A DNA stretch of 64,000 nt from Tricholoma matsutake (GCA_026075535.2 AP026549.1:2852001-2916000), one strand, 5' to 3'; shown: positions 21,466 through 33,931, numbered from the stretch's first letter. The notes: generated by a model not told the origin, from the letters alone. Numbers and translations: made by a program.

Positions 21466-24300
21466 GCTAAGCTTTCCGGCGCTTCTTCGCTGTCACACCG
21501 CTTGAAGAACCCCCTTCCATCTCGTCATTGCTCCTCTTTGGCACAAGGTGTTGAGTCAAATTAGTGAGAAAGTTTCCCGTCCGTCTTTGTGTGCAACATT
21601 CCATGTTAGACTGATGACTCGTCTTTGTTGTTCGTGCGGTTCAGCTGGAAAAAGGAAGTTCATCTAGGAGATTTTTGATCGGGCCGAGCCCACGAACGAT
21701 ATTTATAATATCGTCGCGGCGATGAGCCCAGGTCTTGGTAGTGAGATACTGTCAGCAAAGACAAGTGTGAGAGAGTCTTCTACACCTTGAAGTGGGCTCG
21801 CCTCGTTCTCATAATATTCGGAGGGTGTCAACGTACAGACGGAGTCGTATTGGATGCTTTTGGATTGGCGCAACTGAGATCAAAATTTCACCTGAACGAT
21901 TAAACGGATGAAAAGACGAGATCGGGACCTAAGTTGTTGTCAGGAATGCACATCGCCGTATACGGCTTTCGAAACTATTTGACAGTCTCCATGACTTTCG
22001 TTGAATCGCAGCTGAGTGCACTTGAAGGCCCCATCCGATTATTCAATTTGTGGTGATCCGTCGAATGACACTGCCACAAGTTCCACACTCCGACTGCGCC
22101 CAACTAGGGATATCCTCACCAAAAGTCAAAGACATCACATGAATGCAGATTTGGACCAAACACGTGGGCAATGTACACCACGACAATTTGGTACAACACC
22201 CTGCAGGGTGGCCTGGACGATCTAGAACATAATGAAGCAACCCCGTGGTTGTGTATGTACTTGGATGGTGGGCAGCAGCAAGAATGATGAGAAGTGTGTC
22301 AACGAGCGCCTGATCGCGCCAAGTGTGTTTGGATTCACAGGACCGAACAAGACCAAGTTCAATTCAGTGCTTCTCGTCGTTGTCTAAAGCTACATTGATG
22401 GCGAAGCATCCATGAGCAAATGATATCGCCGAAACGACGGGCAATTTTCGAGTCTAAGTGTGGCCAAATATACATTGTGAGCGCAAATTCAGAGATCAGT
22501 TACCGCCCCTTGGAATTTTAGCCAAGTCAATGAAGGGTAAATCTTGGTATCTTAATGATCTCTTCGTTGAGTTGAGGTTCGGATATCGCACATTCTAAGG
22601 CATCAGATGGCCTGATAGATGTAAAATGGAAGACATATTGATCTAATAACTTGTGAGGCGAGCAAAAGGAATTAGCAACCAGAATATCTAGGTAAAGCAG
22701 TGCCTGGAGCGGTACTGTGTGTCAATGAAGATCAAGCTAATATCTGGGACATACCTCCCTTAAAGCAATGACCAGCAACGATGAAGCAGAAATTGACCAC
22801 TGACACTTTGAGTGGGAGGGCCCGGGCAAGTATCGGTAAATTATACGAGGATTGTACTTGTGGTGAATCGAAGGCACCAGGGTTCGTACGAGTGCGCCAC
22901 TGTATATCGGGTTTGAGGACTAGAGTCCCCACTGCGTCTTGATCTTCTTTCACGGACAGTCCCATTCCAGATACGATGGTGTAACCTTGTATGTTCCATG
23001 CATCCACGATTTTACATAGAGTTACACCAAATCTGTAACGGTGCAACCATGCAGATATTTGCGCTTCATCGAGGACAAAGTAGGAGTGGGCTGAGATGCA
23101 ATGATGTAATGATGAGTATTCCTCGACAACTTGACGGGTTCCCCTTCCCAATCCACTCCCAAGTACTCATTACTTGCATCTTTGTCAAATCGAGAAATAT
23201 GTCCACGTTGACTATGTCTGAGGGTTGGAGCTGTAAAAAGGAGCCAATGTCCGCGGTATCGGTCGAGGAGTCCTTCAGGGCAAATTTTGTGTAAGTCTCC
23301 TTCAAGAACGTATGATGCACGAGTAAACGAGCGGTGAGAACCTGGCTAAAGCGGCGAGATGCAAGCGTCCTGACATGGTCAAATGCTTGGGGTTGATCGG
23401 AGGCAGAAGGCAGGCTATCCATAAGATCCAATGCGCTTGATAGGCTGTCGAGTACATTGCTCATGTCCTTAAATCCCAGGACCTGCCATCAGCACAAGTG
23501 AAGTAGAGGCCCCAATGTTCCCAAAGCCCCTAATATAGAATCCAGGTTTTCCTTGAGCCAGAAGTGTTGATCAGTCGACTGAAAGTCACGCAGTCAGTGC
23601 GGAGACATTGACCACTTTGATAACAGATACACGCACATATCAGATTGCTGGAAGACATTATCAACAATTATCGTTTCTACAACAACTTTCCCGCCCAAAT
23701 CGTGTAACAAAAGGCGGGGTTTGCATTCGACAAAAAAAAAGCCCAGGTTGGCATGGTGGTTCACCACTCCTGGATTATCACAAGATGGTCTCCAAAACTC
23801 GCACAGATTGATTTTCCTTAAAAAGTCTTGTACAAATGCGCGGGCTTCCTGAAGGTCACCTCTTTGATTTCCTCGAGGATATAAAGGGAGCGACACTCAC
23901 GATGTTACGGACAGGTTCTTATCTTTGTGAGCACTTTTGAGGAGGTCAAGAACCTCTATGTTCTCTTAAAGGAGCTACTGGCAACGTTCGATTTCGAAGA
24001 CGTATCATCTAGTGGCTGATCGTTCAACCATCGTTCGGAAATTAGATGTTGCGGGCATCTCGAAAGACAACGGCCAGAATAAAGGCGGTAGTGGTTACGT
24101 CCTCCAAGAGTTCAGAAAGTATAACTAAGCTTTTGTTGAGGTGAGCGTGCCCCTCGTCGGTCATCTTCGAGGCGTACATGGAGGATGATACAGTTGCGTT
24201 TACACTTGTGGCAGTGGTTCCAATCCATTTTATACTCGTTTGAGCGAACCGTTTGAATGCAAAACATGCGATGCGTCCATTGTACAAATTGCCTAAACGA
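21466..24300 (-). pseudogene. Broken P-loop protein gene, possibly Crinkler-like
   Basis: Fragments on the minus strand suggest one decayed multi-exon gene. About 23880-23600 reads KPRLLLHDLG. About 23571-23490 reads NTSGSRKTWILY, a stop, then EHWGLYFTCADGRSWDL; this resembles a Walker A region (GSGKT) with Gly changed to Arg. Then come VLTARLLVHHTFL and SSLHHCISAHSYFVLDEAQ (about 23370-23060) and TIVSGMGLSVKED. The 3' end (about 21550-21466) reads HLVPKRSNDEMEGG and KKRRKA before a stop, a basic tail. Frames change several times. The pattern recalls P-loop modules in fungal Crinkler-like proteins, but that link is from memory and weak. CpG content is normal, so it is a host-type sequence rather than old repeat. 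Confidence 0.4.
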
Positions 24301-24402
24301 CCAAAGCCAGCTATCGATGCAGATATATATAAACTACTCTATTCAGGAACCCCAAGTTAACCAGCACGACCAACGTCCCCCAACTTGTCCCAGACAATTG
24401 AA

Positions 24403-26285
24403 TCATGACGAAAAGACACCAATAATTTTAAACGTCGGCACAGACTGCCCTTCCTCGCCCAATAGCAAACACTCCACAAAGTGCGAGCCACGCGTAACGT
24501 GTTGGTCGATCATCACCAATCTACGAAATGGATATTATCAAGGAATGATAGGAAAGAAAAGAAAAGAAATCACATACTTTGGCGTAGGTTCCCCGATATC
24601 CACTGCATTCTCAATAGTCTTCGCCCCCGAATAATTATCATCCACCCAGCATTCAACAGCACTTCCTTCTCCAATCATCGAAATAGGTTCCTGTAGATAA
24701 TACACCCCAATATCCCCCGCGCCCACCTGTAGCGGAATCCTCAGCTTGCTTGTCGGGAGCGAAGAGTACCAATAATGAGACGACACTCGGAGCGTCCCCC
24801 CACCACCCGATGGCGAGTGATACGCAAGCCACCCAGAGCCATAAAACAAGGAAGGGGGAAGCGGGTTGATGAGGTCGTTCGCAGACACACAATACGGTGC
24901 AATCTCCTCAAACTGCCGCCCACCGGGGCGCGTGTTGATACGTCCCGGCGGGACGTGCAGCGCGAGACTTGCCGGCGGATGGTTCCCAGGTACAGGGTCA
25001 GGCTTGACACGATTGCCGTCGGGATCGACGTTGTCTTTATTATTGGTACCTCCCTTCTTGTCAGGCTCAGGGACGCCCTTGCGTTGGCCAACGCCTCCAA
25101 ATAGCCCGTGTGTGTCACCCTGCGGGGAGTCGATGGAGTGCAGGGGTATGTTGTCGAAGGAGACCCCTGTAGCGATAGCCCATGCGGTGCATATTTGGGA
25201 CTGGAAGTAGGCGACGAGGATATCGGTGATGAGCTCGTGCCCTAGCGGACTGGAGAGGACGGGGTCGACGAAGTACCGGTTGATGGAGGATTGGTCTTTC
25301 ATGTAGAGGGGGAAGAGGGCAGATTTGATGCTGACATAGGGAAGGTCGTAGAATTGGGCGACGATGTTATGCCAGTGGTCAGGACCTGCAAAGCCGTAGG
25401 TTTGGTGTACTTGCGGGCTGAAGTGCCCGAGAAGGAGGATGGCAGGATGGTCTGGCCGAATGAGGATAGAACGGACGAGGGTTTCAAAGTGTTCCATCAT
25501 ATCTTGGTCGCTGGTGAATTTTACCTGTCAATAATGTGACGGCGTGCATGCAGAGACACTCACGGAATATCTTCGCTGTCCAATTCAATGATGACGAGGT
25601 CCGTAACGTCTGGGAGATGATGCGCATTGCAGAAGCCAAAGTAGCCTGAATTCGTACGCCGCATGGCACCGTTTGTAAGTTCAGTCGCGGGGTGGGGAAA
25701 GACGGAGTTCCACCAATGGAAAAACATTGACGGATAACATTTTGGAGATAAGGAGTCATCGCCAGCACCATGGCAGGCAGAAACTGGAACGCAGGCTGTT
25801 AGAAAAAATTCCTTAGGGGTCAAAACAACGAACACACCGGAACCACCTAGGATGCTAATAGTGACCGGTAGACCGGCCAACGCCCTGTTCAAAACTTGCT
25901 GGATAAGATCTCCACTTCCTAGATGGATTCTGCTCTTGGAGAGCACTTGCGTGCCATACTTTGCGCCAATTTTATCACCACTGCTATACGGTGGACAAAA
26001 GCCGAATGGATTTGGTTCCGTGTCCGACGCATTGAGGTAATTTTTCGGCCTGAGATTGGCAGCTGAGTAGGGGGTTCTTTGTTGAGTCCTATGTGTTGCT
26101 GGTAGCGAGAAATGAGTGAATATGAGAATGAAGAGAAAGAGGGAAATGATGAGCCAGATACGATTGGTGACACCAAAGTTGCGCTGGTTGAGCCTTGAGC
26201 CCTTTTCCGATTCTGAGCCCATATCTAGAGACCGCTGTATGGGCGGCGAAATGTGGGCCTGTCCTCTGCCTGTTCGCCGTTGCAT
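24403..26285 (-). CDS. SGNH-hydrolase-like capsule-associated membrane protein
   Basis: Four exons, complement(24403-24520, 24578-25510, 25564-25783, 25838-26285), join in phase to 572 residues. A cytosolic start is followed by one membrane anchor (about residues 43-60, IWLIISLFLFILIF), so this is a type II membrane protein. The SGNH block I follows across intron 1 (ISILGGS, then VSACHGAGDD), then LVIIELDSED, and a long lumenal region with a Pro/Asp-rich linker (KKGGTNNKDN). The C-terminal exon reads SHFVECLLLGEEGQSVP and ends in a stop at 24403. Basidiomycete relatives are usually annotated as capsular associated proteins; the substrate is unknown, though acyl-ester or glycan modification in the Golgi is a fair guess. 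It is divergent from the mannosyltransferase gene. ATG at 26285 is the first in frame; a second Met 21 codons later would also keep the anchor. Confidence 0.8.
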
Positions 26286-26396
26286 ACGACGGTGAAGAAG
26301 TAAATAAAAATGAAAGTAACTGCGAGTGACCGCAAGTGACAGAATTTAGCGGTCAACGGCGAAACTCATCCGTCACCATCACCGTCTTCATACACG
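26286..26396. promoter_or_regulatory. Shared divergent promoter region
   Basis: Only 111 bp separate the start codons of the SGNH gene (26285, minus) and the mannosyltransferase gene (26397, plus). It contains the inverted pair of AAGTGAC/GAGTGAC-like motifs (GAAAGTAACTGCGAGTGACC) but no clear TATA box. Joint regulation is inference from the arrangement. Confidence 0.5.
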
Positions 26397-28074
26397 ATGA
26401 GCAAACAGACAGGCCTTGGCCATATGCGACGAATACCAACACCAGTCGCATTGGCTATTGGCGTGCTTTTTGGTTTTCTCCTTTCTAGAGTGCTTCCATG
26501 GACAACTGTGAGTCTTACATCCGTTGCGTGCCTATGGATAGAGTCTACTGACTGACTTGTATATAGTCAATGCCAACATGGCGAGATAACCATATACCAC
26601 CAAAATCGCACCAGCAAAGTCGTCAGCCAGTCCAACTTCCAAGCCTAGAACAAAGGCGTCGAGTGCTAGATCTCCTAACGTCCCTTTCACCGTATCATAC
26701 AAAACAATGTACGCGGAATGCTCAACCCTTGTATGTCCAACAAGCTTTGGAGCGTTATGCACCCCTCATCGGTCACAAGACTCCGTCAAGTGGCTCCTGG
26801 TTCTCTCGTATCTTCGGTGGCGACGAACACCTACCAGGGCTTAGAGATCTCGTCCCTAGCGACCACAAATACTTCTTCGCCATCAATCTCTACAACTCCT
26901 TCGACATCATCCCCGACCTATTCGCTACCCTCTTCCGTGTTGCAGCCATCCTGGGCTACCACAACGTCTACGTGTCCATCTACGAAAACGGTTCCACAGA
27001 CCAGACCAAGGCCCTTCTCCGTATCTTCGATGCACTCACGCGAAGCGTCGGCATGCGCATAACAATCCGCACCTCCATGCGAACCCGTGGCGCGTTCAAC
27101 CACCGCATCGAATATCTCGCCGAAGTACGCAACGCCGCCTTCGTGCCCCTACACGAGCTTCGCGACTCGGAAAACGAGTACTTCGACACCATCATCTTCA
27201 TGAACGACATCCTCCCCTGCGTTGATGACCTCCTCGAGCTCATCTGGCAGAGCCGGAAGAATAACGCTGGGATCACATGTGCATCCGATTATATGTACCA
27301 CGAGGAAATCGGTTCGCCTGTGTTCTACGATAACTGGGTTGCACGCGACATTAATGGCACAGCGCTGGAGAATGCACCGTTTGAGCGCATATTCCACCAT
27401 CCCGAGTCATCGCAGCGCTTCCAGCGTCATCTGCCGGTCCAGGTCCAGTCATGTTGGAATGGAATTGCAGTTCTCGATCCTGCCCCATTCTATTCCCCAC
27501 CACACGTCCGCTTCAGGATGGCAAGGATAATGGAACAAGAATGCAGCGCAAGCGAGTGCAGTCTGATATGTAATGACTATTGGGAGGCGGGGTATGGGCG
27601 GATAATGATGGTCCCCCGGGTTAAGCTGGCATATGACAGGGTATGTCTCACATCTTATTTTCTTGACTATACTATAACATAAACTGACTGGATCATAACA
27701 GAAAGTGTTTGATATCATCCACCCCGCTCGTAGGAACCTCACCGCTATCCGAGGGTACGCTCGCCTAGGCGGACTCCCCGACGACCCGCGAACTGATCCA
27801 CAAGACCGAGCCTGGTTCGGGCCTCACGACCGATTATTTACAGAGGAAGAAAGCGAACCTTTGAATTTCCGCCCTGGGCCCACTCATGGTTCGTATCCCC
27901 CGCTCTATGCTCTCGTCCCCGTTCTGATTCCTGTGTTTTTGTATAGTGTGGTGCTGGGGATGGGACGGCGCAGGCGACCTTGACGGACCTGATGTAGATC
28001 CCATTTGGGAGCGCATGTCGAATAAGTCAACTAGTCCGGATGCGGTCACTGTGGGGCATGATAGGCTGCTCTGA
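26397..28074 (+). CDS. CAP59/CMT1-family mannosyltransferase
   Basis: Exons 26397-26507, 26567-27640, 27702-27888 and 27947-28074 join in phase to 499 residues. Residues about 15-33 (VALAIGVLFGFLLSRVL) form a single N-terminal anchor, so the catalytic part is probably lumenal in the Golgi. Family features visible: YFFAINLYNSFDIIPDLF, VYVSIYENGSTDQTK, IIFMNDILPCVDDLLELIWQ (with a D-type acidic motif), YDNWVARDINGT, SCWNGIAVLDP and the C-terminal HVWCWGWDG. This matches the cryptococcal mannosyltransferase 1 / CAP59 family, which transfers mannose in alpha-1,3 linkage and in Cryptococcus affects capsule. In a filamentous mushroom a role in cell-wall or secreted glycans is more likely. The family assignment is firm; the acceptor is not known. 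Confidence 0.92.
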
Positions 28075-29792
28075 TTCTCAACTTTCTCACTCTGGCTCTT
28101 GCTGTGACAGTGCATTATGGACATGGACCTCGTACGCACCCTTGATGTATTTTATGATCCATGATTCATTCGTTTTGGAATGTAATCAGAAACTACGCAT
28201 ACACACGAAAAGATACCTTACATAGATGCGATAGCTGGATGTCAATATCACTAGTTAAGCCTTTACTTTTTTTGGTTTCTGGGGGTGTTGACATGCTACG
28301 CACATACCGGACTCTGGCAGCTGCTCTAGCCAAACCATCGATGTGCTATTCGTGTATTAATCATGATTATCCTGAGTAGGACGGTTGTTCAAATACTAGT
28401 AGTACCCTCACCGAAAGTCGGAACTTCGAGCAACTCAAGAACCAAAGTCTAACGACCTGCCAGTCTCGCTAGTAGAAAAGCTCTCGGACTTTCACCCACC
28501 CTAAATCCTCAGCCTTATGGGAAACAATATCTTCTTCTCCAATATTTCGAGTCCAGGTGTTTGGAAGTCAATCTGGCACTTGGTAAAAAAATACGAGAAG
28601 TCCTAAGATACATTAGTCCGCTACATAAGTACTATATTGCAGGAGGGGCGGAGAGTCACGAAAAAAAAAAAAGATGCCAACGTCATAATAATGAAAAATT
28701 TCCCGTCCCCCTTGAGCCTTGAGATGAAGGCAGAGAATGAATGAATTTTCGAGGGGGTTTCACAAAAAAATTAAGCACGGTGAATTGCATTTCAAGACGG
28801 TACTTGCGTTGAGAGTTTAATTTCAACAGCCTCAGCATCAACTTGCAGTTGACTTGATTCCGACTATCACCTGTTCCGGCCCCACTGCAGCATCACCGTG
28901 ACACGTTTATTTTAATATCACGAATACGCATGTCAGAACACGCCAAGACTTCAAGGGCATGATACAGCTCCATGTTCGAAGAATATTATATCCCTGTCCG
29001 AGTCAAAGTTGACCTAGAAAAGAGACGATAAAGGAGTGAGCCGTCTATCCCACTGTGCAGCATCAACAAACCACCATTTCTTTGTGTATTGATTGCAGTG
29101 AGTTGCGTTGTATTACATTCAGGAGATCCTTCTTGTAATATCCCCCCCACACACACACAATAAGATAATCCGTGAACCTTCGAACCACCACCAACAATGC
29201 ACTTGCTGCGACCCGTCATGTGTAGGAAGCGGACAGTCTTAATCCAGTTCAGAAATCGTATTACGAAACTCGGGTCGGATGCCCATCTCGTAATTTGGAA
29301 CACGGGGGTAGACGACATCTTTTTCAGAAAAGGTATTAACACCACACGATCTGATCAGAATTACTTGCGATCATTGTGGGCACAGATCCTGTCAGCTATC
29401 AATCTCGTTCACTGGCAGTGCGCCCGGCGTAGATTGTGAGATGAAGATACGTAAGTACCTAGTAAAAGCTCTAGTAACTGTAAAAAGGATCATTTGCGTC
29501 ATGTTGATAACAACCAGCGCAGGCTGCCGGTGGCAGCAACAATGCGCCATTCCATATTGGGCACAAACAAATGCATGGAAATATATCAAAAGAAATTCCC
29601 GCTCAATCAGGATGTGCACAATGCACATCTTCGTCGAGTTGGTAAATACTGAAGAGAGGAAGAAAACTCGCTTCACAAACTTCGTCATAATTTATAAAAC
29701 AAGCCACAGACGCCAGCACTTTATTCAAAGGTAACCCAGTGCAGCAAAAGAACCAACTTCAATCAAAGAAGACAACGCTGCATGAGGCTAGA
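28075..29792. other. No gene recognised
   Basis: Probably holds the 3' region of the mannosyltransferase transcript, then intergenic DNA. Short open frames occur on both strands (for example 28986-29345 minus) but lack motifs, good splice context or codon bias. Confidence 0.5.
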
Positions 29793-30747
29793 TCACGATA
29801 AGTTTTTGGAAATTCGATCAACGATAGGCCAGATCCAAGCTTCAAGCTTGGTGGGTTGTCCGAACAAAAAGTCGGGGCTCCAGTGAGGGCCCTAGGGGCG
29901 GCGGCGGGCCAGACGCTAGCAAGCAAAAGTTCGAGTCCAGACATGCGGCCGCCCAATATGACAGAAGAAGATTCCCAGAAAAACCCACCGTGACCCCCCA
30001 GGCGACTCGTGAAGGAATTGTCAAAACATGCGATTTTGACACATATACAAGGCATTTTCTTCAGGTTGATCCCTTCGCCCGCCCACTAGCTGAAAATCTC
30101 CCTTTTAGGAAGGTGTGGATCCTCAAAAAAAAAAGAAAAAAAAAAGCCTGTAGAAGCTAAGTATTACAATCAATCCCGTCCGGACAGAAAAAGCCTGGAA
30201 TTTTGACTTTTTACTAGGGGGGGGGGGGGCCAAGGTCAAAGTTTTTTATTATTATGAAACCCACAGCGAATAAGCCAACCCCCCAAGTAAATGAAATTCA
30301 TCCACGGTCTCCCGTTACATATACTACATAGTTTCCCTCGAAGTTTCCGCTTGCCGCTCGTCGGTACCGAAACCGGCGTCTTTATATATCGGCAGAATCG
30401 ACGGGTTAAAAAAGCTCCCTGCAAGATTTGTTACCTGTACAACCACAAAGTTTCTGTGCCAGTGCGACGCACCGAAAAAAAAAAAAAAAAGTGTTTTTGC
30501 ATCTGGATTCTGAACCAGGGGGTCGAGAATCGAGATTCCATAGTTTAAAAAAGAAAGTTACGTGAAGATTTACGATTTATACAAAGTTGAAAATGACTCC
30601 GCACACTGGCAAAATTGGAAGGAAAAAAACATAAGTATATCTGTAGCGGCGGTTTTACCGCTGCGGAGAGGACTCAGCTTAGTAGAGCAAGCTTAAGGCA
30701 GCCGTCGACGATGCCAAGGAAAACATGACGAAAGAAGATAAATAATG
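29793..30747. repeat. Tandem duplication, copy A (955 bp)
   Basis: Starts TCACGATAAGTTTTTGG and ends GAAGATAAATAATG, immediately followed by copy B. The copies are almost identical, except for about 108 bp present here (about 30191-30298, including a run of G at 30218-30230) and absent from copy B, and small changes in poly-A lengths. It contains a small palindrome CCAAGCTTCAAGCTTGG and a hairpin GCGGCGGTTTTACCGCTGC. No coding assignment. Confidence 0.9.
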
Positions 30748-31599
30748 TCACGATAAGTTTTTGGAAATTCGATCAACGATAGGCCAGATCCAAGCTTCAA
30801 GCTTGGTGGGTTGTCCGAACAAAAAGTCGGGGCTCCAGTGAGGGCCCTAGGGGCGGCGGCGGGCCAGACGCTAGCAAGCAAAAGTTCGAGTCCAGACATG
30901 CGGCCGCCCAATATGACAGAAGAAGATTCCCAGAAAAACCCACCGTGACCCCCCAGGCGACTCGTGAAGGAATTGTCAAAACATGCGATTTTGACACATA
31001 TACAAGGCATTTTCTTCAGGTTGATCCCTTCGCCCGCCCACTAGCTGAAAATCTCCCTTTTAGGAAGGTGTGGATCCTCAAAAAAAAAAAAAGAAAAAAA
31101 AAAAGCCTGTAGAAGCTAAGTATTACAATCAATCCCGTCCGGACAGAAAAACATCCACGGTCTCCCGTTACATATACTACATAGTTTCTCTCGAAGTTTC
31201 CGCTTGCCGCTCGTCGGTACCGAAACCGGCGTCTTTATGTGTCGGCAGGATCGACGGGTTAAAAAAGCTCCCTGCAAGATTTGTTACCTGTACAACCACA
31301 AAGTTTCTGTGCCAGTGCGACGCACCGAAAAAAAAAAAAAAAGTATTTTTGCATCTGGATTCTGAACCAGGGGGTCGAGAATCGAGATTCCATGGTTTAA
31401 AAAAGAAAGTTACGTGAAGATTTACGATTTATACAAAGTTGGAAAATGACTCCGCACACTGGCAAATTGGAAGGAAAAAAACATAAGTATATCTGTAGCG
31501 GCGGTTTTACCGCTGCGGAGAGGACTCAGCTTAGTAGAGCAAGCTTAAGGCAGCCGTCGACGATGCCAAGGAAAACATGACGAAAGAAGATAAATAATG
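30748..31599. repeat. Tandem duplication, copy B (852 bp)
   Basis: Direct head-to-tail copy of 29793-30747, lacking its roughly 108-bp G-run segment. The near-identity suggests a recent event. The 98-105-residue open frames within both copies are shared only because the DNA is duplicated. Confidence 0.9.
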
Positions 31600-33302
31600 G
31601 ACCCCGAGTGAAATAGGCAAAAACAACAACCAGGCAGCAAAAGGTCAAGTTGAACATCCGGCCTAGGTGTATATAACGGTACCTCAGACCAACTTGAAGT
31701 CAATTCCACTACGTCATGGACTGAGAACTAGTCTACACAGCTACAACGGGTTCGGAGCAGAGCGATGTGGGAAGCCAAGGGTACGTATAGATGGCTAAAT
31801 CCCCCAGATCAAGAAACTCCGGACGGACGCAAATTCGTTTCCCAGTGATGTACTTGTTACTGTATTCCATTTCCATTCCAAGAATTGAATGAATTCTCTT
31901 CTTCGAGTTGCGAGATTTTGCGATATCATGATGAACGCTACACGTTTTCAAGTTTGAAACGGGTTTGACTGTTGACTGTTGCGGATCCGGATCCGGAGTA
32001 GCAAGTAGATGTTCGACTCGGAAAAGTACTATGCCAAGGTAAAAATATAAAAAAATGACGGAAGAGAATAACGGCTCGGAGCTCCGAGCGAAATAGTATA
32101 TAGGCAAGGGGAATAATCCCAGCACAAAAGGTTTCAAGTGAAAAAATTGAGCCTATAGTCGGTCATACATACCACAAGGACAGGACAGGAGCAGAGCAAT
32201 AGAAGTAGAAGTAGAAGAAGCCAAGTCAAGTTGGAAGCGCTGAATCCCCACATTGATCATCCCCCCGGACGCAATGACTCGGAATCGTTTTCTTAGATGA
32301 TTCTTTCTTCCGGTCGGAATTCTGGGCAGCAGCAGATTGATGTGATCGATCTATCTTTGGAGAAGACAAACGCTCAGGCTCGCGGCCGCGGGTTCTTCTT
32401 AGTATTTTCCGTCCCGTCGGTATATACCACTTTCTTCGGATTCTTTAAGGACCTTGCTGTATATTATATGTTATGTATACATACCCAGTATTCGTTAAGT
32501 ATCTCCTAGTTTGAAAAAAAAAAAAGGTATCAGCTATTAACGATACGTCCAGTCTTGTAAGTATGTCATATGCATAACGCACCGTGCAAGGCACAGGACT
32601 CCCACATACAGACGCAGGTGAGAGAATAAATAACTCTTGAAAAAAATAACTTGAAGCCGTGAGACCTGACGGGGGTCGACGCGAGTCCGATGAGTCTTGA
32701 CAATGAGAATTCGAAAAAAAAATTGGCAGTTGGCCCTTGGTTTGGCCCCCTTTGTGTACATACGGATACATACCTCGATTGGGAAAAGGGGGAGTCAGGA
32801 CTTTTTGTGAATCTGATCAAATGGTTTCGCGTGTAACCCCATGGTATATGCTTGGCAGATGTTTTTACTTATACCCGCGTTACTTGTTTCCATCGAAGAG
32901 ATATTCTGATTGCAATATTGTTGTCTATGGCAACGGTTCCTGAGGGTATGTAGAGACGAGACAACCTGGCGTGGCCATACATCGGGTAACAGCGGGTAAC
33001 CTTATTTCGACTTGTGATGATGGGAAAACGGGACGCCAATGGTATATACGAACAACAAAGACGAAAAAAAAAACTTGTATCAGGGTATGTACAAATGACT
33101 TGGATGCGACGCACGACTAATATACTTGATTAACGAAAGCAGTCGACATACAATTGTATTTGTCCACGGGACAAATGTACTATAACACAACACACAAAGA
33201 GCAAAGGAAGGGGAAAAGCAATGCAGATAGCAAAAGCTGAAAACACGATGGAATAACACTGGAAGAGAGCGTGAATGCTTTGAAAAAGCCACATGTGGTT
33301 GA
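31600..33302. other. Imperfect repeats, no gene recognised
   Basis: A segment near 31600-31790 recurs in diverged form near 32080-32260: CCGAGTGAAATAGGCAA versus CCGAGCGAAATAGTATATAGG, then GCAAAAGGTCAAGTTG versus ACAAAAGGTTTCAAGTG, then GGAGCAGAGC in both. It is a second, older duplication next to the tandem pair. The remaining part up to the CFEM stop is unassigned and probably includes its 3' UTR. Confidence 0.45.
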
Positions 33303-33931
33303 TCAAAGAGCGAGGGCGAGGCCAAAGGCGGCGAGGCCGGTGAGGACGTTGATGCCGTTGTTAAGAGATGCGCTGGATGATCTTGTGGCGGAGGCGGTGG
33401 AGGCGCTATGAAATTGTGTCAGTTTCCATATCAGAGGAAAGAAAGAAAGAAAGAAAGAAAAAAAACTCACGTAGCACTGCCGCTTCCCGTAGAGGCTCTG
33501 CTTCCGGCGGGGGAAGTACTAGAAGATGCAGGAATAGAGCCAGTGAGGGTGACACCCTACAGGAGAGAGAGAGTTCAATGGATGTAAAGAAAGGCAAAAA
33601 AGGCCCTTACGGCAGCAGCGCAGAGGGTCTGGGAGGCAGCAATGGCATTTGTGAGATCAGAACCTGTGCATGATGCTTCGATGCAAGTGGTGGTTCCGTT
33701 GACGAAAGCCTGGTTTGTGCATAGACAAGTGTTGTTGGTGGCAGCACAACCTTGAAGATTAGCGTTCGCTATACAACTAGCAGCGCAACCTAAGGTGAAT
33801 GAGTTTAGGAAGACTGTGGTTGGTTAAGTGAGGAACGTACTGGGTAATTGTCGGGAGAACAAGGAGGCAGAGGTAGTAGAGAGTGAAAAGATGGCAGAAG
33901 CGAGGACAAGAACGAAGAAAGAGAAACGCAT
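33303..33931 (-). CDS. CFEM-domain GPI-anchored surface protein
   Basis: Exons complement(33303-33405, 33471-33556, 33611-33789, 33841-33931) join in phase to 152 residues. A signal peptide (MRFSFFVLVLASAIFSLST) leads to a CFEM domain with eight cysteines in the usual order: SCAASC, GCAATNNTCLC, TTTCIEASC and the last at LCAAA. A Ser/Thr/Ala-rich stalk and a hydrophobic tail (GLAAFGLALAL) fit GPI attachment near SSSASLNNG. CFEM proteins act at the cell surface, some binding haem. In haem-binding members an Asp sits four residues after the third cysteine; here it reads Asn, so haem binding is doubtful. Start at 33931 gives the signal peptide directly. Its promoter faces that of the ribosomal L31 gene, 189 bp away. 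Confidence 0.88.

Noticed and set aside
24042..24287. 81-codon reverse frame (MYNGRIACFAFKRF..)
   Set aside because: Could be the first exon of the broken P-loop gene, but no junction or motif ties it to the rest.
30503..30518. CTGGATTCTGAACCAG, like a tRNA-Gln(CUG) anticodon arm, present in both tandem copies
   Set aside because: No D arm, T arm or acceptor stem can be placed around it; a poly-A run sits where the 5' half should be.
29759..31010. Two similar 98-105-codon reverse frames (MPCICVKIACFDNS..)
   Set aside because: They coincide with the tandem duplication, have no signal or domain, and lack independent support.
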